Below, piece after piece: positions 1 through 8,281 of a stretch of DNA of 64,000 nucleotides. Both the position numbers and the translations under genes were made by a program. Below the pieces are notes generated by a model, which made no database searches, was not told where the DNA came from, and was given only the letters and a program-made list of their open reading frames with translations. Each line of letters starts with the position of its first letter. The stretch's first letter is position 1. The DNA is from Paraburkholderia flava (lineage in GTDB: Bacteria > Pseudomonadota > Gammaproteobacteria > Burkholderiales > Burkholderiaceae): assembly GCF_004359985.1 (NCBI RefSeq), contig NZ_SMRO01000002.1, positions 1,003,135 to 1,067,134 on the forward strand. The letters are read 5' to 3'.

Positions 1-72
1 GCCGCCATTATCGGACGTGAACGCGTTGCGCGTATCCGGCGATCGTAATAACGATATCTGCGGGACGTTGAG

Positions 73-723
73 TTAGCCGCCGGACAGTAACCGCCACGTG
101 TCGTGCTCGACGATCACCGAGCAGCCGACGATCAGCAACACCAGCGGCAGCAGCGCCGCACCATAACGCCGCAGCGGCGCGCCGAGCAACGGATGCCGCA
201 CGAGCCACACGGCGACCGCGCACCACAGTGCGGTCATCGCGGCGAAGACCAGGGTGATCGACGTGCTGTCGACTGCATTGCGTCCCGCGTAGAGCGCGAC
301 ATAGACGGCGAGATTGTCCGAGCCGTTGGCGATCGCGACGCCGGCAACGGTCCATGCGGACGTGCTCTGCGTCACCGGTTGCGTCTGTCCATCAGGTTGC
401 GATGCAGGGGAGCGCCGCGAACGCAGCCACGTCCATGCCTTGCCGAGACCGACGGCGACTGGCAGCAGACCGAGCAGCCCGATCACGCGGTCCGGTACCG
501 ACGCGAGCAGTGCCGCGACCGCGAGCGACGCGCCAACCAGCGCGGCCGATCCGATGAACTGCCCGACGACGATGCGGCGCGTGTCACCGCTGCGACGATC
601 GCGGACGTCGGCGAGAAACGCGAGCAGCACGAACAGGTTGTCGATGTTGGTGGCGACGTACGCGGCGACCGCGAGCACGGCCACAGCGGCGAACGACGGC
701 AACGAAGCGGGCGGCAGGATCAT
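73..723 (-). CDS. CadD-family (LysE-superfamily) cation resistance transporter
   Basis: Hydrophobic protein of 216 residues with about six membrane segments. Two repeats carry the signature seen in the cadmium-resistance transporter family: NIDNLFVLLAFL in the first half and NGSDNLAVYVALY in the second. Family members export Cd2+ or related cations across the inner membrane; the substrate here is inferred. The frame is open upstream to 801, but that extension is not hydrophobic. The ATG at 723 begins just before the first membrane segment and is preferred, although its ribosome site is weak. The gene is monocistronic and divergent from the lipoprotein gene at 902. Confidence 0.75.
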   Translation of the reverse strand: MILPPASLPSFAAVAVLAVAAYVATNIDNLFVLLAFLADVRDRRSGDTRRIVVGQFIGSAALVGASLAVAALLASVPDRVIGLLGLLPVAVGLGKAWTWLRSRRSPASQPDGQTQPVTQSTSAWTVAGVAIANGSDNLAVYVALYAGRNAVDSTSITLVFAAMTALWCAVAVWLVRHPLLGAPLRRYGAALLPLVLLIVGCSVIVEHDTWRLLSGG

Positions 724-901
724 CGAGGGCGAATGAAGAGGGCGGAAATATTCCGTAAGCGCGGCGCGGCTGCCGGAAGCGGGCGGTTCGACGGCGCGCA
801 AACCGACGGTCGCCGGTATTCTGCCAGCGCGCGCATATCGACGGGGAGTCGCATGCGGTCGCTACGCTACAATTGGCGTCGCACTGAACTACGGAAGCTC
901 G

Positions 902-1429
902 ATGAAGACCCGCACTTTCATTCTCGCAGGCATCGCGGCGGCGATCGCACTGACGGCCGGATGCGCCGCCGTGTATCGCAACGGGAACGCCTGCGAACAG
1001 ACGATGCGCGACGCGCTCGCCGCCGAATCGTCCGAGCCGCTGAAGGTCTCGCATACGGGCGTCGCGATTTATGGGTCGCGGGTTGTCGTCGAGGGCACGA
1101 TTCAACGGGCGGCTTCGGCGGTGCCGGCGGCTTCCGCGCCGTCGGCTGCATCTGCTGCCGGGGATGCAACTGACGATGAAGCCGGGTCCGAAGCAGCGGT
1201 CGCTGCGGCGGCATCGTCGGCCTCGGCGCCGCGCGCAGCGTCTGCGGCTTCGGTTGCTTCAGCCGCTTCTGCTGCATCGACCGCCGCCGCGAAACGGAAG
1301 AAAGCGAAGCCCATCATGGACCCCGCCGCCGCCGAATGCACGTACGACCGCAACGGCCTGACCGCGTTTCGCTGGCTCGCGCCGGCGGACCTCGTGAAGA
1401 CCACCGCACACACCGATTCCACCGACTGA
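902..1429 (+). CDS. Putative lipoprotein with Ala/Ser-rich middle
   Basis: 175 residues. A lipoprotein signal ends in LTAGC with the acylated Cys at 21. A short globular part follows (about residues 22-65), then a low-complexity Ala/Ser tract (about 66-135) and a C-terminal segment with one Cys near ECTYDRNG. I do not recognise the family. A weak ribosome site (GGAAG) precedes the ATG. The Ala/Ser tract probably acts as a spacer between the membrane anchor and the C-terminal part. It sits 114 bp upstream of bamC in the same orientation, but nothing else ties it to outer-membrane assembly. Confidence 0.7.
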   Translation: MKTRTFILAGIAAAIALTAGCAAVYRNGNACEQTMRDALAAESSEPLKVSHTGVAIYGSRVVVEGTIQRAASAVPAASAPSAASAAGDATDDEAGSEAAVAAAASSASAPRAASAASVASAASAASTAAAKRKKAKPIMDPAAAECTYDRNGLTAFRWLAPADLVKTTAHTDSTD

Positions 1430-1543
1430 CGCGCGTTGCGTCTCCCCCCACACCGCTTTTTGCACATCCTCTCGCTGGATCGGTAAAATGTCGGGTTGAT
1501 CCACGGAAAACTTGCCGTGGGCGTTGCGAAGGATTTCCCGAAC

Positions 1544-2770
1544 ATGATTGATCTTCGTCTTACCAAGCGGTTCGCAGCATTGCTGATGGCAGGTGGACTG
1601 GTCGCCGGTTGCGGCACGTCGTCGCCGACCAAAATCGATTACAAGAGCGATTCCAGATCGAAGCAGGTGTCGCTGGCCATTCCGCCGAACATGATCGACG
1701 AGACGCCCGATCAGCGTTCGCTGCCGCCGCAGGGCGGCGAAACGTCGCTTTCTTCGCTGCAGCAGGTCCAGAAGGCCGCGCCGCCGACCAACGCGGTCGT
1801 GCCGCCGGTCAGCAACATGCACATCCAGCGCGACGGCACCGAGAGCTGGCTCGTCATCGACAACAAGACACCCGAACAGGCCTGGCCGCAGATTCGCCGT
1901 TTCTGGCAGGAGCAGGGCTTCCTGCTCGTCGTCGACCAGCGCGACAAGGGCGTGATGGAAACCGACTGGAACGAAACCCATGCGGCGATCAACGACGGTC
2001 TGATCCGCAACACGCTGTCGAAGGCGATGGGCAATTCGTACGTCGCGTCCGAGCGCAACAAGTACCGCACGCGTCTCGACTCGGCACCGAACGGCGGCAC
2101 CTACGTGTTCATCAGCCAGAAGGGCATGCGCGAAGCGATGACCGGCGCGAACAACGACAACAGCAAGTGGGAACCGAAGCCGAACGATCCGGCGCTCGAA
2201 GCCGAATATCTGAAGCGGTTGATGGCGTCGCTCGCACTTGCCGATTCGCGTAGCGGCGGTGGGTCGCAGAATGCCACGCTGTCGCCGGCGGGCACGCAGA
2301 CCGCGCCGGGCGCGGCGACTGCCGGTGCGAAATCGGCGGCGGCTGCCACGGCTGCGGCGAACGTCGCGCTGGCGGCACAGACGCCGACGCCTGCATCGTC
2401 CGACAGCAGCGATGGCTCCGCGCAGTTCACGTCGACCGAGCTCACCCTCGGCGAGCCGTACGACCGCGCATGGCTGCGCGTGGGTCTTGCGCTCGACCGC
2501 AGCAACTTCACGGTCGACGACCGCGATCGCGCACGTGGCCTGTACTTCATCCGCTACGTCGATCCGCGCGATCTGACTGCCGCCGAGCAGGGTTTCTGGA
2601 GCCAGGTGTTCCACGGCAAGAAGGAAAAGGTCGCGAAGCAGTATCTCGTCAACGTCCGCGCGGTGACGCCGGAGCAGACGCGCGTGGCCGTCGTCGACGA
2701 CAAGGGCGGTATCGATGCGTCGCCGCAGGCGAAGCAGATCATGTCGTTGATGGTTGATCAGCTACGCTGA
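1544..2770 (+). CDS. bamC: Outer membrane protein assembly factor BamC (NlpB/DapX family)
   Basis: Lipoprotein of 408 residues with lipobox LVAGC (Cys23). It matches the BamC family: an N-terminal unstructured arm with the family-typical stretch around SLAIPPNMIDETPDQR, then two domains separated by an Ala-rich linker (about residues 245-290). The second domain contains LGEPYDRAWLRVGLALDR and RGLYFIRYVD. BamC is an accessory component of the BAM complex that folds beta-barrel proteins into the outer membrane. The ATG at 1544 is chosen because it places the lipobox correctly and follows AAGGAT; the upstream in-frame codon at 1496 would bury the signal. dapA, often upstream of bamC, is absent here. 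Confidence 0.88.
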   Translation: MIDLRLTKRFAALLMAGGLVAGCGTSSPTKIDYKSDSRSKQVSLAIPPNMIDETPDQRSLPPQGGETSLSSLQQVQKAAPPTNAVVPPVSNMHIQRDGTESWLVIDNKTPEQAWPQIRRFWQEQGFLLVVDQRDKGVMETDWNETHAAINDGLIRNTLSKAMGNSYVASERNKYRTRLDSAPNGGTYVFISQKGMREAMTGANNDNSKWEPKPNDPALEAEYLKRLMASLALADSRSGGGSQNATLSPAGTQTAPGAATAGAKSAAAATAAANVALAAQTPTPASSDSSDGSAQFTSTELTLGEPYDRAWLRVGLALDRSNFTVDDRDRARGLYFIRYVDPRDLTAAEQGFWSQVFHGKKEKVAKQYLVNVRAVTPEQTRVAVVDDKGGIDASPQAKQIMSLMVDQLR

Positions 2771-2777
2771 TCTTTGG

Positions 2778-2860
2778 GGATTAAACCCGTCACTGATCTG
2801 CCTGGATTAAACCCGGGCCGATCTCGCGGATTAAACCCCGGCCGATCAGCGGATCGACCC
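2778..2860 (+). repeat. Short imperfect tandem repeats after bamC
   Basis: The motif GGATTAAACCC occurs at 2778, 2804 and 2828, with a degenerate fourth copy (GGATCGACCC) at 2851, so the period is 23-26 bp. The second and third units also share GGCCGATC. The block begins 8 bp after the bamC stop and lies upstream of the terminator at 2911. No ORF explains it. Confidence 0.6.
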
Positions 2861-2910
2861 GCTGAACCGAACCCTCCCGGCCTTCGCGGCCACGGTCCGG
2901 TAGCCCTCTG

Positions 2911-2946
2911 AAAACCCGCCCGGTGCAAGCCGCGGCGGGTTTTTTC
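2911..2946 (+). terminator. Rho-independent terminator downstream of bamC
   Basis: AAACCCGCC and GGCGGGTTTTTT form a GC-rich stem followed by a T run, about 140 bp after the bamC stop. It probably ends the bamC transcript. Confidence 0.8.
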
Positions 2947-3159
2947 GTCTGAGGAACCCCCGTCACGTAACGTGACGTTACCCCGTAACGCCGCGGGCGC
3001 CCGCCCGCCGTTTTTCGCCGCAGCGCACCTAGACCCATAACAATCAAGGAGTTGCGCCGGTCGATCTGTGACATCGCTTGCTGGCACGTAAGCTGCTTTT
3101 ATCTCCTCCGACACGGGATGCAAGCCTTATGTAGCAAGGGTTTGCGCGTTTTCCCGAAG

Positions 3160-3308
3160 TATCGCCCAACTCGCGCGCCGGACGACGAACCGGCGCGACC
3201 CCGACGACGGCTCGCGTGCGTTGCACGCGGGCCCCGGTGGCCCCGTCGCCTATCCTCGTAGGGCGACGGTTTCGCCCGCACTCCTTTGGAGTGCGGGCTA
3301 TTTTTTTT
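3160..3308 (+). ncRNA. Candidate structured small RNA ending in a terminator
   Basis: No convincing ORF. Four successive hairpins can be drawn: CGCGCCGG/CCGGCGCG (3174-3197), GCGTGC/GCACGC (3214-3228), GGGCC/GGCCC (3229-3243) and GTCGCC/GGCGAC (3245-3267). An 11-bp stem with a T run (3274-3308) follows directly. That dense string of stems ending in an intrinsic terminator suggests an independent RNA. No promoter was identified with confidence, and it could be the 3' part of another transcript. Confidence 0.35.
3274..3308 (+). terminator. Strong rho-independent terminator
   Basis: Perfect 11-bp stem GCCCGCACTCC/GGAGTGCGGGC with a 3-nt loop, followed by TATTTTTTTT. It lies too far from bamC, beyond another terminator, to be needed for that gene. 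Confidence 0.9.
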
Positions 3309-3339
3309 GTGGCGGCGGAATGCGCGAAGCGTTCTGCAA

Positions 3340-3379
3340 AAAACAGCGCGGCCCCGGAATTCCGGGGCCGCGCTGTTTT
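3340..3379. terminator. Bidirectional terminator, perfect 40-bp palindrome
   Basis: Every base from 3340 to 3379 is mirrored around a central GGAATTCC. The arms begin AAAACAGCGCGG and end in TTTT on both strands, so it can stop transcription from either side. It lies 23 bp beyond the stop of the minus-strand EamA gene. Confidence 0.85.
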
Positions 3380-3402
3380 GACGAAAGGCGCAGGAGGATG
3401 GG

Positions 3403-4332
3403 CTACGCGTGTTTTTCGCCGCGTCGTCCGAAGCCGGGGATGCGCTTGACGACACCCGTCGCGAGCGCGGTGCCGACGAGAATCACCGCGCAGCCTTCGA
3501 CCATTCCGACCGACACGCTCTCATGCAGAAACAGCGCGCCCCACAGGATGCCGAAGATCGGGATCACGAACGTGACGGTGATCGCGCGGGCCGGCCCGAC
3601 GACCGCGATCAGATGGAAGAACAGCATGTACGCGACGCCCGTGCACGCGATACCGAGGCCGAGCACCGCGCCCCATGCGTCGCGCGAGATCGGCGCGGCC
3701 GGCCACCAGATCACCGCGAGCGGCGCCAGCACGATCGTCGCGCCGGTCATCGTGCCGGCGGCGACCGTCAGTGCATCGACGCCGGTCAGGTGACGCTTCG
3801 TGTAGTTCGCGGCGATCCCGTACAGCAGCGTCGCGGCGAGTGCGGCGCCGGCCGCGAGCGCGGTGGTCGTCGGCGTGGCCGCTGCACCGTGCGGCGTCGC
3901 GATCTGATCCCACACGAGTAGCAGCACGCCCGCAAAGCCGACAACGAGCCCCAGCACGCGCAGTGCGCTCAACCGGTCGCGCAACCACAGGTACGCGACG
4001 AGCCCGCCCCACAGCGGCGTCGACGCGTTGATCACCGACGTCACGCCCGCCGACAGCGTCAGCTCCGCATACGCGAACAGACAGAACGGCGCGGCCGAAT
4101 TGAGGATGCCGACGATCAGCAGCGGCCACGCGCGCGTGCGCAGCGTGTCGAGCGATTCGCGCACCGGACGACGCGTGAACATCACGATCAGCAGAAACAG
4201 CGCGCCGATGCCGACGCGCAGCGCCATCAACGGCGCGACGCCGAAGTCGGCGACACCGACGCGAATAAACAGGAACGATGCACCCCACAGGGACGCGAGA
4301 AAAACAAGCTGGGCGATGTTGACTGGATTCAT
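3403..4332 (-). CDS. EamA-family (drug/metabolite) transporter
   Basis: 309 residues with ten predicted membrane segments in two EamA repeats. It starts with a segment containing LASLWGASFLFIRVG, the usual N-terminal signature of the drug/metabolite exporter superfamily. The second repeat includes YGIAANYTKRHL and PIFGILWGALFLHE. Substrates of this family range from amino acids to sugars and drugs and cannot be told from sequence. The ATG at 4332 is preferred over an upstream in-frame codon because it sits just before the first membrane helix. It is a single gene ended by the 40-bp palindromic terminator. Confidence 0.85.
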   Translation of the reverse strand: MNPVNIAQLVFLASLWGASFLFIRVGVADFGVAPLMALRVGIGALFLLIVMFTRRPVRESLDTLRTRAWPLLIVGILNSAAPFCLFAYAELTLSAGVTSVINASTPLWGGLVAYLWLRDRLSALRVLGLVVGFAGVLLLVWDQIATPHGAAATPTTTALAAGAALAATLLYGIAANYTKRHLTGVDALTVAAGTMTGATIVLAPLAVIWWPAAPISRDAWGAVLGLGIACTGVAYMLFFHLIAVVGPARAITVTFVIPIFGILWGALFLHESVSVGMVEGCAVILVGTALATGVVKRIPGFGRRGEKHA

Positions 4333-4596
4333 GAGGTCGGCGTTGAGTGCGGTTGAGTCGCAACGCGAACGCATCGTAGCAGCGCGGTCGCGCGAAAAGC
4401 TTCACGCCGGGATGAAATGGCAAGAAACGGGAGAACACGCGGACCGGCGCTGCCAAGGGGCTGCGCGGTCGATGGCTGCCATCGTAGACGCGCCGTCAGT
4501 GGCGCTCCAAACGATCAATTCTCACGGGTATGTGAGAAAAATTGCGAGTGAGGCGGGCGAGAGAAGCGGAAGAGCGTGAGGTGAGATCAGGGCACC

Positions 4597-4621
4597 GCGC
4601 CGCGCAAACCACGCGCGGCGC
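4597..4621 (-). terminator. Hairpin downstream of lldP
   Basis: Perfect 9-bp stem GCGCCGCGC/GCGCGGCGC starting 23 bp beyond the lldP stop. There is no T run on the minus strand, so intrinsic termination is doubtful. It may instead protect the 3' end. Confidence 0.4.
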
Positions 4622-4643
4622 AGCACGAACCACAACGTCCGCG

Positions 4644-6242
4644 TCAGTGCGGAATCATTCCCTGCAGGAAGTTCTGCTGCAGCCACACGAGGATACCGAG
4701 CGCGATCGTCAGGATGATCGAGTGCTTGAAGGTCTTCGCGAACACGATGCCTTCCTTGCCCTTGAGCTCGGTGGTGGCGACGCCGGTCGAGATGTTCTGC
4801 GGCGAGATCATCTTGCCCATCACACCGCCCGACGAATTGGTCGCGGCCATCAGCACCGGATTCAGGTTCAACTGATGCGCAGCGACCACCTGCAGGTTGC
4901 CGAACAGCGCGTTGCCCGACGTGTCGCTACCGGACAGAAACACGGCCACCCAGCCGAGGAACGCAGACACCAGCGGGAACAGCGCGCCCACCGACGCGGC
5001 ACCCAGCCCGAGCGTATACGTGAGCCCCGAGTAGTTCATCAGGTACGCAAGGCCGACGATCGTCGCGACGGTCAGAATGGCGATGCGGGTCTGCACCCAC
5101 GTATCGACGATCGCGCGGCCGAACTCGCGCACGCCGAGACCGACCACGATCGCGGTAATGATCGCCGCAACGAGGATCGCGGTGCCGGTCGCGAGCGGCT
5201 GGAAGTCCCAGATCGCACCATACGGCGTGTTGTACAGCGTGATGAACACGGCCTTGTCGAGACCCGGCCACGGGATCTTCACGTCGCCGATCGTGAACAC
5301 CTTCGCGACGGTCCAGACGATCACCACGATCGCGACGATCAACCACGGATACCAGCCCTGCGCGCCGCTCACCTTGCCGCGCACCTCGTTCACGCGATCG
5401 ACGTTGACTGCGAACCGGGGATCGGCTGCAGGTTTCCACACACGCAGGAACAGGATCGTGAGAATCAGCGACACCAGCGACGACAGCACGTCAGTCAGGC
5501 TGTAGTTGACGTAGTTAGACGTGACGAACTGCGTGAGCGCGAAGCTCGCGCCCGACACCAGCAGCACCGGCCACACGCGCAGCATGTTGCGAAAGCCCGC
5601 GTAGACAGCGATCACGTAGAACGGCAGCAGCAGCGCGAAGAACGGCAACTGGCGGCCGACCATTTTCGCGAGCGCATCGGTCGGCAGATGGGTCACTGCG
5701 CCGAGCACGGTGATCGGCACGCCGAGTGCGCCGAACGCGACCGGCGCGGTGTTGAAGATCAGTGTGAAGGTCAGCGCCTCGAGCGTCGGGAAGCCGAGCA
5801 GGATCAGCAGCGAACTGGTGATCGCGATCGGCGTGCCGAAGCCCGAGATGCCTTCGAACAGCGCGCCGAACGAGAAGCCGATCACGACGAGCACGATGCG
5901 CCGGTCGTTCGGCAGGTTGTCGATCATCCACATGCGGAACGCCGCGAAGCGCCCCGAGCGCAGCGCGATGTTGTACAGCAGGATCGCGGCGAACACGATC
6001 CACATGACCGGCCAGCACGCGAACACCGCGCCCGCGACGACCGAGTTCACGGCGAGCCCGGCCGGAAACTGCCAGCCGAAAATCGCGACCAGCAGCCCCA
6101 CGACGAGCCCGGCCAGCGATGCCTGCCACGCGGGACGGCGAGCCCAGCCGAGCATGAGCAGCACCGTGAGAATCGGTAGTACCGCGACGAGGAACGACGG
6201 CAACAGCGCGTTGCCGATGGGGGTCAACAGTTGATGGAACAT
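4644..6242 (-). CDS. lldP: L-lactate permease (LctP family)
   Basis: 532 residues, about twelve or more membrane helices, the usual length for LctP/LldP/GlcA proton-coupled lactate or glycolate permeases. Family hallmarks are visible: the N-terminal FHQLLTPIGNALLPSFLVAVLP, FEGISGFGTPIAI, FNTAPVAFGALGVPI and the C-terminal SSGGVMGKMISPQNI. It imports L-lactate (possibly glycolate) across the inner membrane. The start at 6242 follows AGGAGA with 5-nt spacing; an in-frame upstream codon lacks this. No lactate dehydrogenase or GntR regulator is adjacent, so substrate choice and regulation remain inferred. Confidence 0.88.
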   Translation of the reverse strand: MFHQLLTPIGNALLPSFLVAVLPILTVLLMLGWARRPAWQASLAGLVVGLLVAIFGWQFPAGLAVNSVVAGAVFACWPVMWIVFAAILLYNIALRSGRFAAFRMWMIDNLPNDRRIVLVVIGFSFGALFEGISGFGTPIAITSSLLILLGFPTLEALTFTLIFNTAPVAFGALGVPITVLGAVTHLPTDALAKMVGRQLPFFALLLPFYVIAVYAGFRNMLRVWPVLLVSGASFALTQFVTSNYVNYSLTDVLSSLVSLILTILFLRVWKPAADPRFAVNVDRVNEVRGKVSGAQGWYPWLIVAIVVIVWTVAKVFTIGDVKIPWPGLDKAVFITLYNTPYGAIWDFQPLATGTAILVAAIITAIVVGLGVREFGRAIVDTWVQTRIAILTVATIVGLAYLMNYSGLTYTLGLGAASVGALFPLVSAFLGWVAVFLSGSDTSGNALFGNLQVVAAHQLNLNPVLMAATNSSGGVMGKMISPQNISTGVATTELKGKEGIVFAKTFKHSIILTIALGILVWLQQNFLQGMIPH

Positions 6243-6947
6243 CGCGTCTCCTGTCGATTGGATTTGACGCCTTCGCGTTCGCTCCAATCTTGTTCAAAGC
6301 TTCGTTGTTGTTCGAATCGACGCTTTGTTTTCGACTTCGGCGCGTCGGTCGGGTCAGGACGGATGGCGGCGGCGTCGTGCAGTCGCACGACGTGGGGTCG
6401 CGTATTAAGTAGATAGTGCGGTGTGGCACCTGCCAGCATAGAACCCCCGCGCGTTACGTCAAGGCGGGAAACTACGCGGAAGCGCGACGGGAAGAAACCG
6501 GGGGTGTGGATCGTTGCGCGAGGGGGATGAAGGCGCGTGGGTCGTCGAGACAGGTGATAGAGCGGTGGAGTGTGGACGTCGGTGCGTCACGCGGTGGGTG
6601 TCGCGTGTGCTGTGGAGGCGGGAAAGAAGCTTAGGGTGTGGCGTGCGGACGCGGGCGTGTCACCCGGCAGGTGTGCCGCGCGTACTGCGTAAGCGGGAAC
6701 GAAGGTTCGCGTATGGATGCGGGGGCGTCCGGATCCGGAAGAAGTTCTTCGGCGCGCGTGGCACACGCGGCGATGATCGAAGTCGTGAAGAAAGTGCAGA
6801 GCACGCGACGGTCTTCGTGAAAACCAGCGCGACGCGGCGCTTACACGAACGAGCCGGACGCGCGCCGCACGATCACGCTAAGCGACGATTGCGCAGCGGA
6901 CCCTGGCGCGTTCCACTGCAACGCGCCGGTAACCGACGATCAGGCGA
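6243..6947. other. Intergenic stretch without a supportable gene
   Basis: About 700 bp between lldP and the lipoprotein gene. The first 200 bp should hold the lldP promoter, but I see no convincing sigma-70 pair. Between roughly 6571 and 6715 there are two imperfect copies of a 70-75-bp unit, both beginning GTGTGG and containing a GCGGGAA(A/C)GAAG segment. Open frames here have no ribosome site and poor composition. Confidence 0.5.
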
Positions 6948-7397
6948 TCAGTGATGCCAGCCGCGACCGCCGCCACGCCATCCGCGACCACCGCCCCAGC
7001 CGAAGCCCAGCGAGATCGACGGACCCCACCACGCCGGACCGCCCCACGAAGGGTACGCAGGATAGTAGCCGGGGTAGTACGCGGGGTAGGCGGGATACGC
7101 AGGCGCGACATACACCGGCGGCTGCGCGACTGCGTAGGTGGGCGGCGGCTCGTATTGCTCGTCCGGTGTGGCGACGGGAGGGCGTACTGCCCTCGACGAT
7201 GCCGAAGGCGGCGGCGGGGCCGGCACGGCCTGCTGCGTCGTGGCGGCCGGCACGGTCGGGTAATAGGTTGCGTAGCCCGGCGAGTAGTAGCCGCCCGGGT
7301 AATAACCGTACGGGTAGTAGCAGCCGGAGAGCGAACCGGCCAGTGCCAGCAGGCCGACAGTGCCGACGAGTCTTGGCGTGGCGAAACGGGTGTTCAT
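6948..7397 (-). CDS. Tyr/Pro/Gly-rich putative lipoprotein
   Basis: 149 residues. A signal peptide ends in lipobox SLSGC with Cys26, followed immediately by a YYPYGYYPGGYY-type tract, a Pro/Ala-rich centre and a glycine/tryptophan-rich tail ending GGRGWHH. Low-complexity lipoproteins of this kind are common in Burkholderiaceae, and their role is unknown. The ribosome site AAGGAG lies 6-7 nt before the ATG, which makes the start firm. Nothing in the neighbourhood suggests a partner. Confidence 0.78.
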   Translation of the reverse strand: MNTRFATPRLVGTVGLLALAGSLSGCYYPYGYYPGGYYSPGYATYYPTVPAATTQQAVPAPPPPSASSRAVRPPVATPDEQYEPPPTYAVAQPPVYVAPAYPAYPAYYPGYYPAYPSWGGPAWWGPSISLGFGWGGGRGWRGGGRGWHH

Positions 7398-7674
7398 GAC
7401 GGAACTCCTTCAATCGGCGCGCGGCGCCGCGAGATCCTCCGAGCTTACGCCCGACGCGCAACGCCCGGGTTGCGAAGCAGTAACCGCATATTTCACGCCG
7501 TTGCAAAAAGAGACGCGGCGCATCTGTCGATGGATGCGCCGCGCCGTTGTTTCTTCATTCTCTGTCGACGCCGCGTTCGTTGCGCAACGTATCGACACCG
7601 CCTGCGGTACGCGGCGTTCGGGCTCCCTGATTCTGCCTGGCTATATCTGGCTTTGCGCGTCTGTCGCCGCAGGC

Positions 7675-7887
7675 TTACTTGCCGACCTGATTACCAATCA
7701 GACCGCCGGCCGCCGCACCGCCGAGCGTCGACAGCGCATTGCCGCCGATCGCCGCGCCCGCCACGCCGCCGACGCCCGCGCCGATGGCCGTATCGCGTTG
7801 CCGCGTGGTCATGCCGTCGCACGCCGCTAGACTGGTGACGACCGCTGCGATCGCCGCAAACGTACCGATTCGACGAATCGTCTTCAT
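7675..7887 (-). CDS. Glycine-zipper lipoprotein (OsmB-like)
   Basis: 70 residues. Lipobox SLAAC with Cys23 is followed by a glycine-zipper segment (AIGAGVGGVAGAAIGG and GGAAAGGLIGNQVG), the pattern of OsmB/SlyB-type small lipoproteins that insert a helical hairpin in the outer membrane. The ATG at 7887 has a strong AAGGAGG site 6 nt upstream. It is a separate transcription unit from the neighbouring lipoprotein at 6948. The function is probably in envelope integrity, inferred from the family only. Confidence 0.82.
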   Translation of the reverse strand: MKTIRRIGTFAAIAAVVTSLAACDGMTTRQRDTAIGAGVGGVAGAAIGGNALSTLGGAAAGGLIGNQVGK

Positions 7888-8093
7888 GATGAGCCTCCTT
7901 CCTCGATGGTTCTGGATTCCGGAGCGCAGGACGCCCCTGTTAATCCCATCGTAGCCGCGTGCGTCGCGTCGCGCGGTTTCCAGTTGTGTGCGCTTGTCAG
8001 GGAAATGTTGGTTTGGTAAGGGGATGTTTCCGGACGGAACCAGCGGCCCGGCCAGGCAGTATGAGCCCGCGTAAACCCGCGGGTTATCCCCCG

Positions 8094-8163
8094 TTGACCC
8101 GTCGCTTACGTCTTCGCTACAGTGCGGCATCGTGTTCGTTATATGAATCGTTGTTCTTATATA
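8094..8163 (+). promoter_or_regulatory. Candidate promoter and dyad upstream of the MFS gene
   Basis: TTGACC at 8094 and TACAGT at 8118, with an 18-bp spacer, resemble a sigma-70 promoter. Just downstream is an AT-rich imperfect dyad: TATATGAA at 8140-8147 and TTCTTATATA at 8154-8163. It could bind a regulator near the transcription start. The rest of the 7888-8281 interval holds nothing recognisable. Confidence 0.35.
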
Positions 8164-8281
8164 GAACTTTTTGAGGCGGCCGATTTCACCGCATGCGTCG
8201 GTATCATTCACCGGTCCAGGCCCGGCACGGATGCAACAGAGACGGCACTGTCGCGTGCCGTCAGAACGAAGTGGAGGAGAC

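Noticed and set aside
2778..2860. Possible CRISPR array after bamC
   Set aside because: Only 11-bp repeats with 12-15-bp spacers that are themselves similar; no cas genes.
4542..6179. Long plus-strand frame opposite lldP
   Set aside because: His/Arg/Asp-rich composition typical of an antisense shadow in GC-rich DNA; lldP is certain.
6514..6954. 146-codon plus-strand frame in the lldP-lipoprotein gap
   Set aside because: No ribosome site; Arg/Gly-rich and lies over the imperfect duplication.
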